A stretch of DNA of 64,000 nucleotides from an uncultured Lachnospira sp. Its GTDB lineage: Bacteria > Bacillota > Clostridia > Lachnospirales > Lachnospiraceae. Positions 42,388 to 51,252 of the stretch are shown here, piece by piece. Location of the stretch: NCBI GenBank assembly GCA_910587485.1, contig CAJUKN010000008.1:1-64000 (forward strand), in the 5' to 3' direction. Under the pieces are notes generated by a model. It worked only from the letters and a program-made list of their open reading frames with translations, searched no databases and was not told where the DNA came from. The position numbers were made by a program, and so were the translations under genes. Every line of letters begins with the position of its first letter. The first letter of the stretch is position 1.

Positions 42388-44369
42388 CAAAAACCGTCAT
42401 GGATAGAAGACAATTCTTCCCATTGCTCATACAATGTATCCAGTTGTTTTGATAAATCTACTTTTTCATTGTGTAGTTTTGTTAATTTTTCTGTATTACT
42501 AGAAATTTCAGGCTGCATATATTCTTTATCTATATTTTTAATTCTTTCCTCTAATTGATTAATTTTTTCTTCTACATTTTTAAGTTGATTTTTTATTTTT
42601 TTAAGCTTTGCTTGTTCTTCTTTTGACTGCTGCCATAATTCTTTAGAATTTTTAGATTCTTCAAAATTTTTAAATTCGTTAGAATGGTTAAGTTTAATTG
42701 CTGATACGTTCTCTATTTTAGAATTTATATTTTTGGTATGATTGCCAAACGCTTTGTTGGTTAGTATGTCACGTTTATTTAAATAATAATCATAATTTCC
42801 TATATAATTTATAATTGATTTATTCGTTAATTCAATAATTCGAGTTGCTGTCGTATTGATAAAATAACGGTCATGTGATACATAAAACACGGTTCCTGTA
42901 TAATTATTTAACGCTTCCTCAAGAATTTCTTTTGATACCATGTCAAGATGGTTGGTTGGCTCATCCAGTATAAGAAAATTGGCGTTAGATAACATCAGTT
43001 TAGCAAGGGATAATCGACCTCGCTCTCCACCGCTTAGTTCATGGATATATCGAAATACATCAGAACCTGTAAATAAAAAGGCTGCCAGTGTATTGCGAAT
43101 TTTCGTATGATTAAGGTCTGGATAAGCATCTTGAATTTCCTCAAATAATGTTTTTTCAAGGTCTAGCACATGATGTTCTTGGTCGTAATAGCCGATAGCT
43201 ACTTTTGCTCCAAGTTGTATTTCTCCAGAATTAGCAGGGATAAGATTGTTAATAATTTTTAGCAGGGTGGTTTTGCCTGTGCCATTATTGCCGATAAGTG
43301 CAACACGCTCACCACGCTTTATCTCAAAGCTAATATCATCAAATAATATGTTGTCATCAAATGACTTTGATAAATTTTTGACAGAAAGAACATCATTGCC
43401 ACTTAGAACTTCTGGCTCTAATTGGATATTCATTTTATTATTTACTTCTATTGGCTTTTCTACACGCTCTATTTTATTTAACATTTTTTCGCGGCTTTCA
43501 GCACGTTTAATTGATTTTTCACGATTAAACTGTTTTAGCTTGGCAATAACTTCCTCCTGATGTTTGATATTTTGTTGTTGATTGAGGTATTCTTTTAACT
43601 GCATGTTGCGAAGTACCGCTTTTTTGGCAGCATAATCGGTATAATTGCCTGAAAAGCAAGTAACTTTAGAACAATCAATCTCAATGATTTTGGTTACAAT
43701 TTTGTCAAGAAAATATCGGTCATGTGCAACGATAATAACGCTGCCATTATAGGAAGCTAAATAATTTTCCAGCCATGTAATGGATTCCATATCTAAATGG
43801 TTTGTTGGCTCGTCCAAAAGAATAATATCAGGAGAAGACAGAAGTAATTTACTTAATGCTACTCTGGTCTTTTGACCACCAGAAAGTGTGTCTACTTTCA
43901 ATGTAAAATCATCTTCCATAAATCCTAACCCTTTTAGTACACCAACAACCTCACTGCGATAAGAATATCCATTAATAAGTTCAAATTGATGTGTAAGGTT
44001 TGTATATTTGGTTAAGAGTGTTTCAAGTTCGTTTCCCGAAAGATGGTTCATTTGTTCTTCCATTTCTCGTATATCTGCTTCCATTTGAAGAATGTCTTGT
44101 CTAGTGCCGACTACTTCATCATAAATCGTTTTATGAGTTGATAAGTTTTGTTGTTGTGCAAGATAGCCTAATGTCTTACCAGAAGAGATAGCCACATTGC
44201 CTGAATCGGATTCCAATTCACCAACAATAATTTTTAATAAAGTTGATTTACCAGCTCCATTAATGCCAATAATAGCTGCTTTTTCGTGTTCTTCTATATG
44301 AAATGTTGCATCGGAAACAACCGTATGGTCGCCAAATGCTTTTGTTATATGACTACATGATAAAATCAT
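42384..44369 (-). CDS. ABC-F family ATPase (ribosome-associated)
   Basis: A 661-residue protein with two ABC domains and no membrane segment. First domain: GINGAGKST, LSGGQKTR and DEPTNHLDMES. Second domain: GNNGTGKTT, LSGGERGR and DEPTNHLDMVS. The interdomain region about 230-300 is the P-site tRNA interaction motif, and the C-terminus about 560-655 is a coiled coil rich in Lys and Glu. ABC-F proteins release stalled ribosomes or protect them from antibiotics. This one resembles housekeeping YdiF/Uup-type members more than known resistance proteins. The longer frame from 44396 is unlikely because AAAGGA precedes the ATG at 44369. Confidence 0.93.
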   Translation of the reverse strand: MILSCSHITKAFGDHTVVSDATFHIEEHEKAAIIGINGAGKSTLLKIIVGELESDSGNVAISSGKTLGYLAQQQNLSTHKTIYDEVVGTRQDILQMEADIREMEEQMNHLSGNELETLLTKYTNLTHQFELINGYSYRSEVVGVLKGLGFMEDDFTLKVDTLSGGQKTRVALSKLLLSSPDIILLDEPTNHLDMESITWLENYLASYNGSVIIVAHDRYFLDKIVTKIIEIDCSKVTCFSGNYTDYAAKKAVLRNMQLKEYLNQQQNIKHQEEVIAKLKQFNREKSIKRAESREKMLNKIERVEKPIEVNNKMNIQLEPEVLSGNDVLSVKNLSKSFDDNILFDDISFEIKRGERVALIGNNGTGKTTLLKIINNLIPANSGEIQLGAKVAIGYYDQEHHVLDLEKTLFEEIQDAYPDLNHTKIRNTLAAFLFTGSDVFRYIHELSGGERGRLSLAKLMLSNANFLILDEPTNHLDMVSKEILEEALNNYTGTVFYVSHDRYFINTTATRIIELTNKSIINYIGNYDYYLNKRDILTNKAFGNHTKNINSKIENVSAIKLNHSNEFKNFEESKNSKELWQQSKEEQAKLKKIKNQLKNVEEKINQLEERIKNIDKEYMQPEISSNTEKLTKLHNEKVDLSKQLDTLYEQWEELSSIHDGFC

Positions 44370-44396
44370 TTTATCAAAATCCTTTCTTAAATACAT

Positions 44397-44821
44397 ATAA
44401 ATTTATTGTTGCGAGCATAAGTCAAGCATTATGTTTGCATAAATATTTACTATTATTTGATAAATAGTAAAGAGGATTACCAATATCCACTCAACTAAAA
44501 AGTCCATTCTTTTTAACGACAGTTATTATATAATAGCAAGAAATTTCTAAAAAAAAAAGAGTCGTAATAATAATCTTGAAATAAATGTAAAATAATTATA
44601 TTATTGTAAAATAATTGTATTATTGAAAATAATTATATTATTGAAAATAATTATTTTATTATTAAGATAGCCACGATAACGTTGTAATATTGTAGAAATT
44701 AAATTTGTTTTTGTAAGCAATGGCAAATGTCATGCTAAAATATATTAATGGCTACAAGATATTTAACTGAAAAAGAAAGGTGACTATATAAACAATCACC
44801 ATATAGAAAGGCGCATTTATA
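44397..44821. other. Intergenic region between divergent ABC-F and metH operons
   Basis: It contains the 18-19-bp AT repeats listed separately and a short hairpin GGTGA/TCACC at about 44781-44802 just before the first metH-operon gene. I see no SAM, cobalamin or T-box riboswitch. Confidence 0.55.
44587..44660 (+). repeat. Four tandem copies of an 18-19-bp AT-rich unit
   Basis: GTAAAATAATTATATTATT (44587), a near copy at 44606, and two 18-bp copies starting GAAAATAATTA at 44625 and 44643. Units differ at one or two positions. Confidence 0.85.
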
Positions 44822-45526
44822 ATGATAACAGAAAGTTTGAAGCTTGAAAAATTAAATCGAAAAGAAGCATTAAGATATCTAGGTTATTCAGGAGAAAAAC
44901 TAGATAAGACGATAGAACATCTGATTGATATATGTGAGGAGAAAGTTCTTACATCGGCAAAACCAAGATATGTGTATAAAGTATGTAATATTATGACTAC
45001 AGAATCCGAAATCAATAAAAATCATGGTATCATGGTTGAAGGATGCAATCTTGTGCTTACAGGTGAGTCTATTAAAAAGCATTTAAAAGGCTGCGATATG
45101 GCTGTGCTTATGGCTGTGACATTATCGGATAGCATCGACCGATTAATTCGTATTACACAAGTTGAAGATATGGCAAAGGCTGTGATTGTAGATAGTCTTT
45201 CAAGTGTTGCAGTCGAGCAGGTTTGCGATAAAGTCGAGCATATGATAAGACAGGCATACCCTGATAAATATCAAACATTCCGATTTGGCATAGGATATGG
45301 TGATTTGTCTATTTTACTGCAAAAAGATTTTTTAAATGCACTTAATGCGCCTAAGCGAATTGGATTAAATGTCAATGCGTCTTGTATGCTTACGCCAACT
45401 AAATCGGTGACAGCAATTATTGGATTGTCAGATAATCCAATAGAAAAGACAGCAAGAGGCTGTCAGACATGCAATATGAGAGAACAATGTAATATTAGAC
45501 AGAAAGGTGGTCATTGTAATGGCTAA
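44822..45526 (+). CDS. Methionine synthase activation (reactivation) domain protein
   Basis: A 234-residue stand-alone version of the MetH C-terminal activation domain, which binds SAM and helps re-methylate oxidised cobalamin. Motifs include AVTLSDSIDRLIR, DSLSSVAVEQVCD, RFGIGYGDLSI and NASCMLTPTKSVTAIIGLS, close to the domain's RPAFGYPACPDH-replacing clostridial form. A C-terminal cluster CQTCNMREQCNIRQKGGHC has five cysteines. It overlaps the main metH gene by 8 bases, so the two parts of a split MetH are translated together. Confidence 0.9.
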   Translation: MITESLKLEKLNRKEALRYLGYSGEKLDKTIEHLIDICEEKVLTSAKPRYVYKVCNIMTTESEINKNHGIMVEGCNLVLTGESIKKHLKGCDMAVLMAVTLSDSIDRLIRITQVEDMAKAVIVDSLSSVAVEQVCDKVEHMIRQAYPDKYQTFRFGIGYGDLSILLQKDFLNALNAPKRIGLNVNASCMLTPTKSVTAIIGLSDNPIEKTARGCQTCNMREQCNIRQKGGHCNG

Positions 45527-47978
45527 AGATTTTAAGGCACTATTAGAGAGAGAGTATATTGTGTTAGATGGGGCAATGGGAACAATGCTTCAGGCAGCAG
45601 GCATGAAAATTGGAGAGATTCCTGAAATATTAAATATAGAAAATCCGCAATTATTGATATCCATACATGAAAAGTATTTGAATGCAGGTGCCGATATATT
45701 ATATACCAACACCTTTGGAGCCAATTCATATAAGCTTTTAGATTGTGGATATGGCGTTGAAGAACTTGTAATTGCAGGTGTTGAAAATGCAAGGAAGGCA
45801 GTCGAAAACGTAAAGCCAGAAGCACTTGTAGCATTGGATATTGGACCAATAGGACAATTATTAGAACCAACTGGAACGCTATGTTTTGAGGAAGCCTATG
45901 AGATGTATGCAGAAATTGTGGAAGCTGGAAGCAAAGCAGGAGCAGATGTTATTGTTTTTGAGACAATGACAGATTTGTTGGATATAAAAGCAGCTGTTCT
46001 TGCAGCAAAAGAGCATAGCAGTCTTCCTATTATGTGTACAATGACATTTGAGAGCAATATGCGAACATTTACAGGCTGTATGATTCCATCAATGGCGCTT
46101 ACTTTGAAAGGATTGGGTGTTGATGCACTTGGTGTCAATTGTTCACTTGGACCAAAGGAATTAGAACCTGTTATTGAGGAGTTGTCAAAATGGAGCGATA
46201 AGCCGCTTATTGTGAAGCCAAATGCAGGACTTCCAGACCCAAAGACGAATGAATATAATGTCACTGCTGTTCAGTTTGCAGAATATATGAAAGACTTGAG
46301 AAAGTATGGAATTAAAATATTTGGCGGGTGCTGTGGAACAAATCCTGAATTTATAGAAGCGTTGTCCAATATGCTAAAAGTAAATGGAAATAAAGTGACA
46401 AAGCAAAAACCAACAATACCAGCAGCAATCTGTTCAGCAACAAAGGTGGTTTCTGTAACAGAGCCAAGAATTATAGGAGAGCGAATTAATCCAACAGGAA
46501 AGAAGCTATTTAAAGAAGCATTAGTAAAAGGAGATATTGACTATATTCTCAATCAGGCACTAGAACAAGTGCAGGCTGGTGCTGATATTCTTGATGTCAA
46601 TGTAGGGCTTCCCGGAATTGATGAAAAAGAAATGATGATTACTGTAGTGAAAGCGCTTCAATCTATAGTTGATGTTCCATTGCAGATTGATTCAACCATT
46701 CCAGAAGTGCTTGATGCAGCACTTCGCGTTTATAATGGAAAACCGATTGTCAATTCAGTAAATGGAGAGGAAGAATCTCTAAATACTATTCTTCCGCTTG
46801 TTAAAAAATATGGTGCTGCGGTTGTAGGCTTGACATTAGATAAAGATGGCATACCTAAAAAAGCCGAAGACCGATTTGTAATTGCTAAAAAAATAGTGGA
46901 TAGGGCAGTCCAATTTGGTATTCCAAGAGAAGATGTATATATTGACTGTTTGACACTCACTGCATCAGCTGAACAGGAAGGTGTTGTTGAAACGCTAAAA
47001 GCAGTAAACAGGGTAAAAACAGAGCTTGGCTTAAAAACGGTATTAGGTGTGTCTAATATCTCATTTGGATTGCCGAATCGTGTTCTTGTCAATCATATTT
47101 TTCTTACAATGGCACTTGAAAATGGTCTTGATTTGCCGATTATCAATCCCAATATTGAGGAAATGACAGGAGCAGTCAGGGCGTTTAAACTCTTAAAGGG
47201 TTATGATAAAAATTCTGTTGATTTTATTAGGCATTACGCAGGAAAAACCGTTTCAAAAATTGTGGTGGATAGTCCAAAAGCAGTGGATAATGTAAACGCA
47301 GAGGCTACATTAAACATTGATGTAAACAGTATGCACGAAAGTAAATTAGAAGGGGATAAATTAAAGCTGTATAGTGCCGTTCTTAGTGGTCTTAAAAAGG
47401 AAGGGGCAGATTATACTGCAAAATTGCTTGAGCAAGTGGAGGCAATGGAAGTTATCAATGAAGTGCTTATTCCAGCATTAGATAAGATAGGCGATGACTT
47501 TGAAAAAGGAACACTATTTTTGCCACAGCTTATTATGTCTGCATCGGTGGCGCAATCTGCATTTGAAGTGATAAAAAATTATATGGCAAACAGCAATGCG
47601 GCTCCTGTGAGTAAGGGTAAGATTGTGATTGCAACGGTAAAGGGTGATGTACATGATATTGGTAAAAATATTGTAAAGGTTCTTCTTGAAAATTATGGAT
47701 ATGAAGTGATTGATTTAGGAAAAGATGTTCCATATCAAAAAGTGGTGGATGCTATTATAGAACACGATGCAAAATTGGTAGGATTGTCAGCACTAATGAC
47801 AACAACACTTGTTTCAATGAAAGAGACGATTCAACTAATACATGATAATCATCTGGATTGTAAAATTATGGTTGGAGGGGCTGTATTAACTCCAGAATAT
47901 GCAGAGGAGATACATGCCGATTTCTACTCAAAGGATGCAAAAGAATCCGTTGATATTGCAAAGAAAGTATTAGGATAG
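45519..47978 (+). CDS. metH: Cobalamin-dependent methionine synthase, catalytic part (split MetH)
   Basis: An 819-residue MetH without the activation domain. Homocysteine methyltransferase domain 1-290 (LDGAMGTMLQ, and zinc ligands Cys in GVNCSLG and GGCCGTNP); pterin-binding domain about 310-580 (IIGERINPTGKKL, ILDVNVGLPG, LGVSNISFGLPNR); cobalamin cap about 600-690; and the B12 domain about 690-819 with VKGDVHDIGKNIV, the DxHxxG motif that provides the axial histidine. AAAGGTGG lies 8 bases before the ATG at 45519. The missing activation domain is encoded just upstream. Confidence 0.95.
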   Translation: MAKDFKALLEREYIVLDGAMGTMLQAAGMKIGEIPEILNIENPQLLISIHEKYLNAGADILYTNTFGANSYKLLDCGYGVEELVIAGVENARKAVENVKPEALVALDIGPIGQLLEPTGTLCFEEAYEMYAEIVEAGSKAGADVIVFETMTDLLDIKAAVLAAKEHSSLPIMCTMTFESNMRTFTGCMIPSMALTLKGLGVDALGVNCSLGPKELEPVIEELSKWSDKPLIVKPNAGLPDPKTNEYNVTAVQFAEYMKDLRKYGIKIFGGCCGTNPEFIEALSNMLKVNGNKVTKQKPTIPAAICSATKVVSVTEPRIIGERINPTGKKLFKEALVKGDIDYILNQALEQVQAGADILDVNVGLPGIDEKEMMITVVKALQSIVDVPLQIDSTIPEVLDAALRVYNGKPIVNSVNGEEESLNTILPLVKKYGAAVVGLTLDKDGIPKKAEDRFVIAKKIVDRAVQFGIPREDVYIDCLTLTASAEQEGVVETLKAVNRVKTELGLKTVLGVSNISFGLPNRVLVNHIFLTMALENGLDLPIINPNIEEMTGAVRAFKLLKGYDKNSVDFIRHYAGKTVSKIVVDSPKAVDNVNAEATLNIDVNSMHESKLEGDKLKLYSAVLSGLKKEGADYTAKLLEQVEAMEVINEVLIPALDKIGDDFEKGTLFLPQLIMSASVAQSAFEVIKNYMANSNAAPVSKGKIVIATVKGDVHDIGKNIVKVLLENYGYEVIDLGKDVPYQKVVDAIIEHDAKLVGLSALMTTTLVSMKETIQLIHDNHLDCKIMVGGAVLTPEYAEEIHADFYSKDAKESVDIAKKVLG

Positions 47979-48036
47979 TAACCATTTGACAATACATGGC
48001 TAAACAATTACTTAGGAATTACCGTTTGACAAGGTT

Positions 48037-48065
48037 TTGACAATTATTTATCCTCGAGGTATAAT
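48037..48065 (+). promoter_or_regulatory. Consensus promoter of rex
   Basis: TTGACA, exactly 17 bases and TATAAT, 40 bases before the rex start. Two further TTGACA boxes lie upstream (47987 and 48024). Confidence 0.9.
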
Positions 48066-48105
48066 TGTGATAGTGATGAGGCTTAGCGAAAGGTGCGTAT
48101 AGAAT

Positions 48106-48747
48106 ATGGACGAAAATAAAAAGATTTCTTCAGCAGTAATAAAAAGACTTCCAAGATACTACAGATATCTTGGAGAATTGATTGAAGGAGGCATTCAAAG
48201 GATTTCTTCAAAAGAGTTAAGCATGAAAATGAAAGTAACTGCTTCACAGATAAGGCAGGACTTAAATAACTTTGGAGGCTTTGGACAGCAAGGTTATGGG
48301 TATAATGTTCAGTATTTGTATGATGAGATAGGAAAGATACTTGGCATTGACCGCACACATAACATGGTGATTATTGGAGCAGGCAATCTTGCTTCTGCGC
48401 TTGTCAATTCTGGTGATTTTGCAAAGAGAGGATTTTTAATTCAAGCGGTTTTTGATAATAATCCAACACTTGAAGGTTTAGGAATTGGTGATTTAAGGAT
48501 AAAAATGATGAGTGAGTTTTCTGATTATATAAAAAGTAATGATATTGAAATTGTTGTTCTCACTGTGCCTAGGCAGGTTGTAAAAGAAGTAGCCCATATG
48601 GTTGTCGATTGTGGCATTAAAGCAATATGGAATTTTGCACATACCGATTTGAATTTATCAGATGATATTATTGTGGAGAATGTGCATTTGTCAGAAAGTC
48701 TTATGAGACTGTCTTATACCATTGCAAATAATAAAATTATAAATTAA
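48106..48747 (+). CDS. rex: Redox-sensing transcriptional repressor Rex
   Basis: A 213-residue Rex, which binds DNA when NAD+ is high and lets go when NADH binds. Winged helix 1-80 (PRYYRYLGELIEGG, TASQIRQDLNNFGGFG) and Rossmann domain with IIGAGNLASALV near 88 and VLTVPRQ near 147. It controls fermentation and NAD+ regeneration genes in Clostridia. It has a consensus promoter and a compact terminator, so it is monocistronic. Confidence 0.96.
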   Translation: MDENKKISSAVIKRLPRYYRYLGELIEGGIQRISSKELSMKMKVTASQIRQDLNNFGGFGQQGYGYNVQYLYDEIGKILGIDRTHNMVIIGAGNLASALVNSGDFAKRGFLIQAVFDNNPTLEGLGIGDLRIKMMSEFSDYIKSNDIEIVVLTVPRQVVKEVAHMVVDCGIKAIWNFAHTDLNLSDDIIVENVHLSESLMRLSYTIANNKIIN

Positions 48748-48835
48748 AATGTGGTGGGCTTGTCGCGCCAAGCAAATGATTACAAGATATAGTCAAGTTT
48801 CATGTTGAAATGTGCTGTCTCTTGTATATTTGTTT

Positions 48836-48854
48836 AGGGCGAAAGCCCTTTTTT
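48836..48854 (+). terminator. Terminator after rex
   Basis: GGGC, a GAAA tetraloop and GCCC, followed by TTTTTT. The end of the T-run touches the ribosome site of the next gene. Confidence 0.78.
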
Positions 48855-48863
48855 GGAGGGATT

Positions 48864-49460
48864 ATGGCAGAGATAACTTATGAAGTATTAAAAGAAGCTC
48901 TGGCTTATAGAAATGTTCCGATACTTACATTAAATCAGCGTTGGTATCAATTAGTACCGGAAATCAGCAAAACGGATGAAATTCGTTATTGGGAAGGTCA
49001 GGTTAATGAATTATTAAAAAGACAAGGTCAGGTTACAAATGACCTTACAGATGTTAAAAAGATAAAATCACAACTGATACAAGATGTTGTTGAAAATATG
49101 GAAGAAGACAGCAGCAGTAAGCATAAAAAACGAATGAACAAGAATCAAAAATTGATACATGAAGCAAAAGAAAAAATATTACAGTTGGAAGATGAAGAAA
49201 AAGAGATTCCAAAAAAATTGGCAGAGGCAAATCATAAACTTTTAATTGAGACAGCAAAAATGTGTTTTGATAAGATTAATGAAAATAATAAGGATTTAGA
49301 AGTACTTAATAAATGGATTGATGCTACAAGAGTGAAATTAAAAAGAAATTTATTGATTAAACAAGATAAAGAAGAAACAAATAATCAGTTATATGCTGGT
49401 ATGCACAATATATTGGGTGCAGAAGTGATGAGAATATTGGATAAAATTAACGACCAATAA
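48864..49460 (+). CDS. Coiled-coil protein of unknown function
   Basis: A 198-residue soluble protein. Residues about 1-40 look globular (EVLKEALAYRNVPILTLNQRW), and about 45-175 are strongly charged with heptad patterns, giving a long coiled coil. There is no signal peptide or membrane helix. The frame can be extended to 48810, but TTGGAGGG lies just before the ATG at 48864. I do not recognise the family. The position beside rex may be accidental. Confidence 0.72.
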   Translation: MAEITYEVLKEALAYRNVPILTLNQRWYQLVPEISKTDEIRYWEGQVNELLKRQGQVTNDLTDVKKIKSQLIQDVVENMEEDSSSKHKKRMNKNQKLIHEAKEKILQLEDEEKEIPKKLAEANHKLLIETAKMCFDKINENNKDLEVLNKWIDATRVKLKRNLLIKQDKEETNNQLYAGMHNILGAEVMRILDKINDQ

Positions 49461-49506
49461 ATTTTTATAGAAGTACATAGGGTAAATTGTAATAATTTAT
49501 TCCCGC

Positions 49507-49628
49507 GAGCAATGAGGAAAATAGTCATGTTTACATGGATATTTGATGAATGCCGCGAGGACCAAATCCCCATTGCTCTGTAGCGTTGCAAGCTTGATAC
49601 CCCGTTGCTTACAGCGGGGTCTTTGATT
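49507..49628. repeat. Structured intergenic segment ending in a GC-rich hairpin
   Basis: GAGCAATGAGGA (49507) and TCCCCATTGCTC (ending 49578) pair at 11 of 12 positions around about 48 bases. CCCCG..CGGGG (49600-49619) follows, with TCTTTGATT after it, and can terminate transcription. The combination with TTGCAAGCTTGAT resembles palindromic ends of IS200/IS605-like elements. No transposase is present. Confidence 0.5.
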
Positions 49629-49658
49629 AATATAAAATATTTGAAAATGAGGACTATA

Positions 49659-51215
49659 ATGGAATATGTATTAAGTTCAGAACAGATGAAACAAGTAGAT
49701 GAACATTCCATACATCATATTGGGATTCCTTCGATGGTGTTGATGGAACGTGCTGCATTGGCTGTTGCTGATGTGTTTTTGTATATGAAAAAAGGCAGTG
49801 TGCTGGTAGTGAGCGGTTCTGGCAACAATGGCGCAGATGGTTTGGCTGTTGCAAGGATTCTTTATCAGCGTGGATTTGATGTTAAAATTTTGCTTGTTTC
49901 AGATAAAGAAGGAACAAAAGAATATGCCATTCAAAAATCAATCATAGAGAATATGGGAATGTCTCTTGTAAACAAAGTCGCCGATGCAACATATGATTAT
50001 ATTGTAGATGCTATATTTGGAATTGGACTGTCAAGGGAAATAACAGGGTATTATAAAGAAGTTATCAATGTTATTAATCTTATTCATTCATATAAAATTG
50101 CAGTAGATATTCCATCTGGAATTAATGCTTCGACAGGTGAAGTGATGGGTGTTGCTGTAAAAGTGGATAAAACCGTTACTTTTGGTTATAACAAGATTGG
50201 CATGTTATGTGGCATGGGTAAAAATTATTGTGGAACCATTGTTGTAAAAGATATTGGATTTGTCTATGACAAATTTGTCTGTGACAATATCTTGTCTAAT
50301 ATAAATACATTTTCCATCAATATGGAAGATGTCTGTCAGCTTCCAAAACATAAACCAGATTATGATAAAGGAAAATGTGGAAAAACACTTATTATTGCTG
50401 GTTCAAAAGATATGTGCGGCGCTGCCTGTTTAAGTGCCAGAGCAGCTTTTCGCTCAGGGTGCGGCTTGGTTCGTGTTTTTACACATATGAATAACAGAAC
50501 GCCTCTGATTGTGAAGGTTCCAGAGGTAATTCCAGATATTTATAATCATTATACAGACAAAGATGCGATTCATCTGAAAGAGTTGATAGAGTGGGCAGAT
50601 TGTATTGTTGCAGGTCCCGGACTATCTACAGAGGAAACATCCATTAAAATGGTTAATGATATCATTCATTATATGGTAAAAGCAACTTGGAATACTGCTA
50701 AAACGCTTGTTTTGGATGCGGATGCACTCAATATAATTGCAGCGCAAAACCAACAACAGGTAAATCAGTCGTTGATTAAGCAACTAGAATATATAAAAGA
50801 ACAAAATAAGGTTCATATCATTATTACACCACATATTGGAGAGGCTTCAAGGCTTTTAAAGAAAGATATCTTACAAGTAAAAGAGCATCCTATTGAATCG
50901 GCAAAAAAATTGTATGCAATGATATGCAATGCCTGTGTATTAAAAGATTATGCTACTGTTACAGCAGGAAAAGATGGAACATATATCAATACATCTGGAA
51001 ATTGTGGTATGGCGACAGCCGGTTCAGGTGATGTATTGACAGGAATTATTGCAGGGATTGCCTGTTTATACAAATATGAGGAGGCATCACCAGAATGGAT
51101 TGCTGCAATGGCTGTTTATATTCATGGCTGTGCAGGTGATATATGTAAGGAAGAAAAAGGCATTAATGGCACTGTGGCATGGGATATAGCAGAAGCAATT
51201 GTAAAATTGCTGTAA
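49659..51215 (+). CDS. nnr: Bifunctional NAD(P)HX epimerase / ADP-dependent dehydratase
   Basis: A 518-residue repair enzyme for hydrated NADH and NADPH. The N-terminal YjeF epimerase domain (1-215) has MKQVDEHSIHHIGIPSMVLMERAA, SGSGNNGADGL and DIPSGINA. The C-terminal ribokinase-like dehydratase domain (about 235-515) has GKCGKTLIIAGS, AGPGLS, VLDADALN, ITPHIGE and GMATAGSGDVLTGIIAG. GAGG lies 6 bases before the ATG at 49659; the longer frame from 49605 has no ribosome site. It is followed by alr, a common Firmicute arrangement. Confidence 0.95.
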   Translation: MEYVLSSEQMKQVDEHSIHHIGIPSMVLMERAALAVADVFLYMKKGSVLVVSGSGNNGADGLAVARILYQRGFDVKILLVSDKEGTKEYAIQKSIIENMGMSLVNKVADATYDYIVDAIFGIGLSREITGYYKEVINVINLIHSYKIAVDIPSGINASTGEVMGVAVKVDKTVTFGYNKIGMLCGMGKNYCGTIVVKDIGFVYDKFVCDNILSNINTFSINMEDVCQLPKHKPDYDKGKCGKTLIIAGSKDMCGAACLSARAAFRSGCGLVRVFTHMNNRTPLIVKVPEVIPDIYNHYTDKDAIHLKELIEWADCIVAGPGLSTEETSIKMVNDIIHYMVKATWNTAKTLVLDADALNIIAAQNQQQVNQSLIKQLEYIKEQNKVHIIITPHIGEASRLLKKDILQVKEHPIESAKKLYAMICNACVLKDYATVTAGKDGTYINTSGNCGMATAGSGDVLTGIIAGIACLYKYEEASPEWIAAMAVYIHGCAGDICKEEKGINGTVAWDIAEAIVKLL

Positions 51216-51252
51216 ATAATTGGCATATGAAAAGAAAGGCTTAATTAGTAAG

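Noticed and set aside
44397..44821. SAM or cobalamin riboswitch before the metH operon
   Set aside because: None of the conserved boxes can be found; the region consists mainly of AT repeats.
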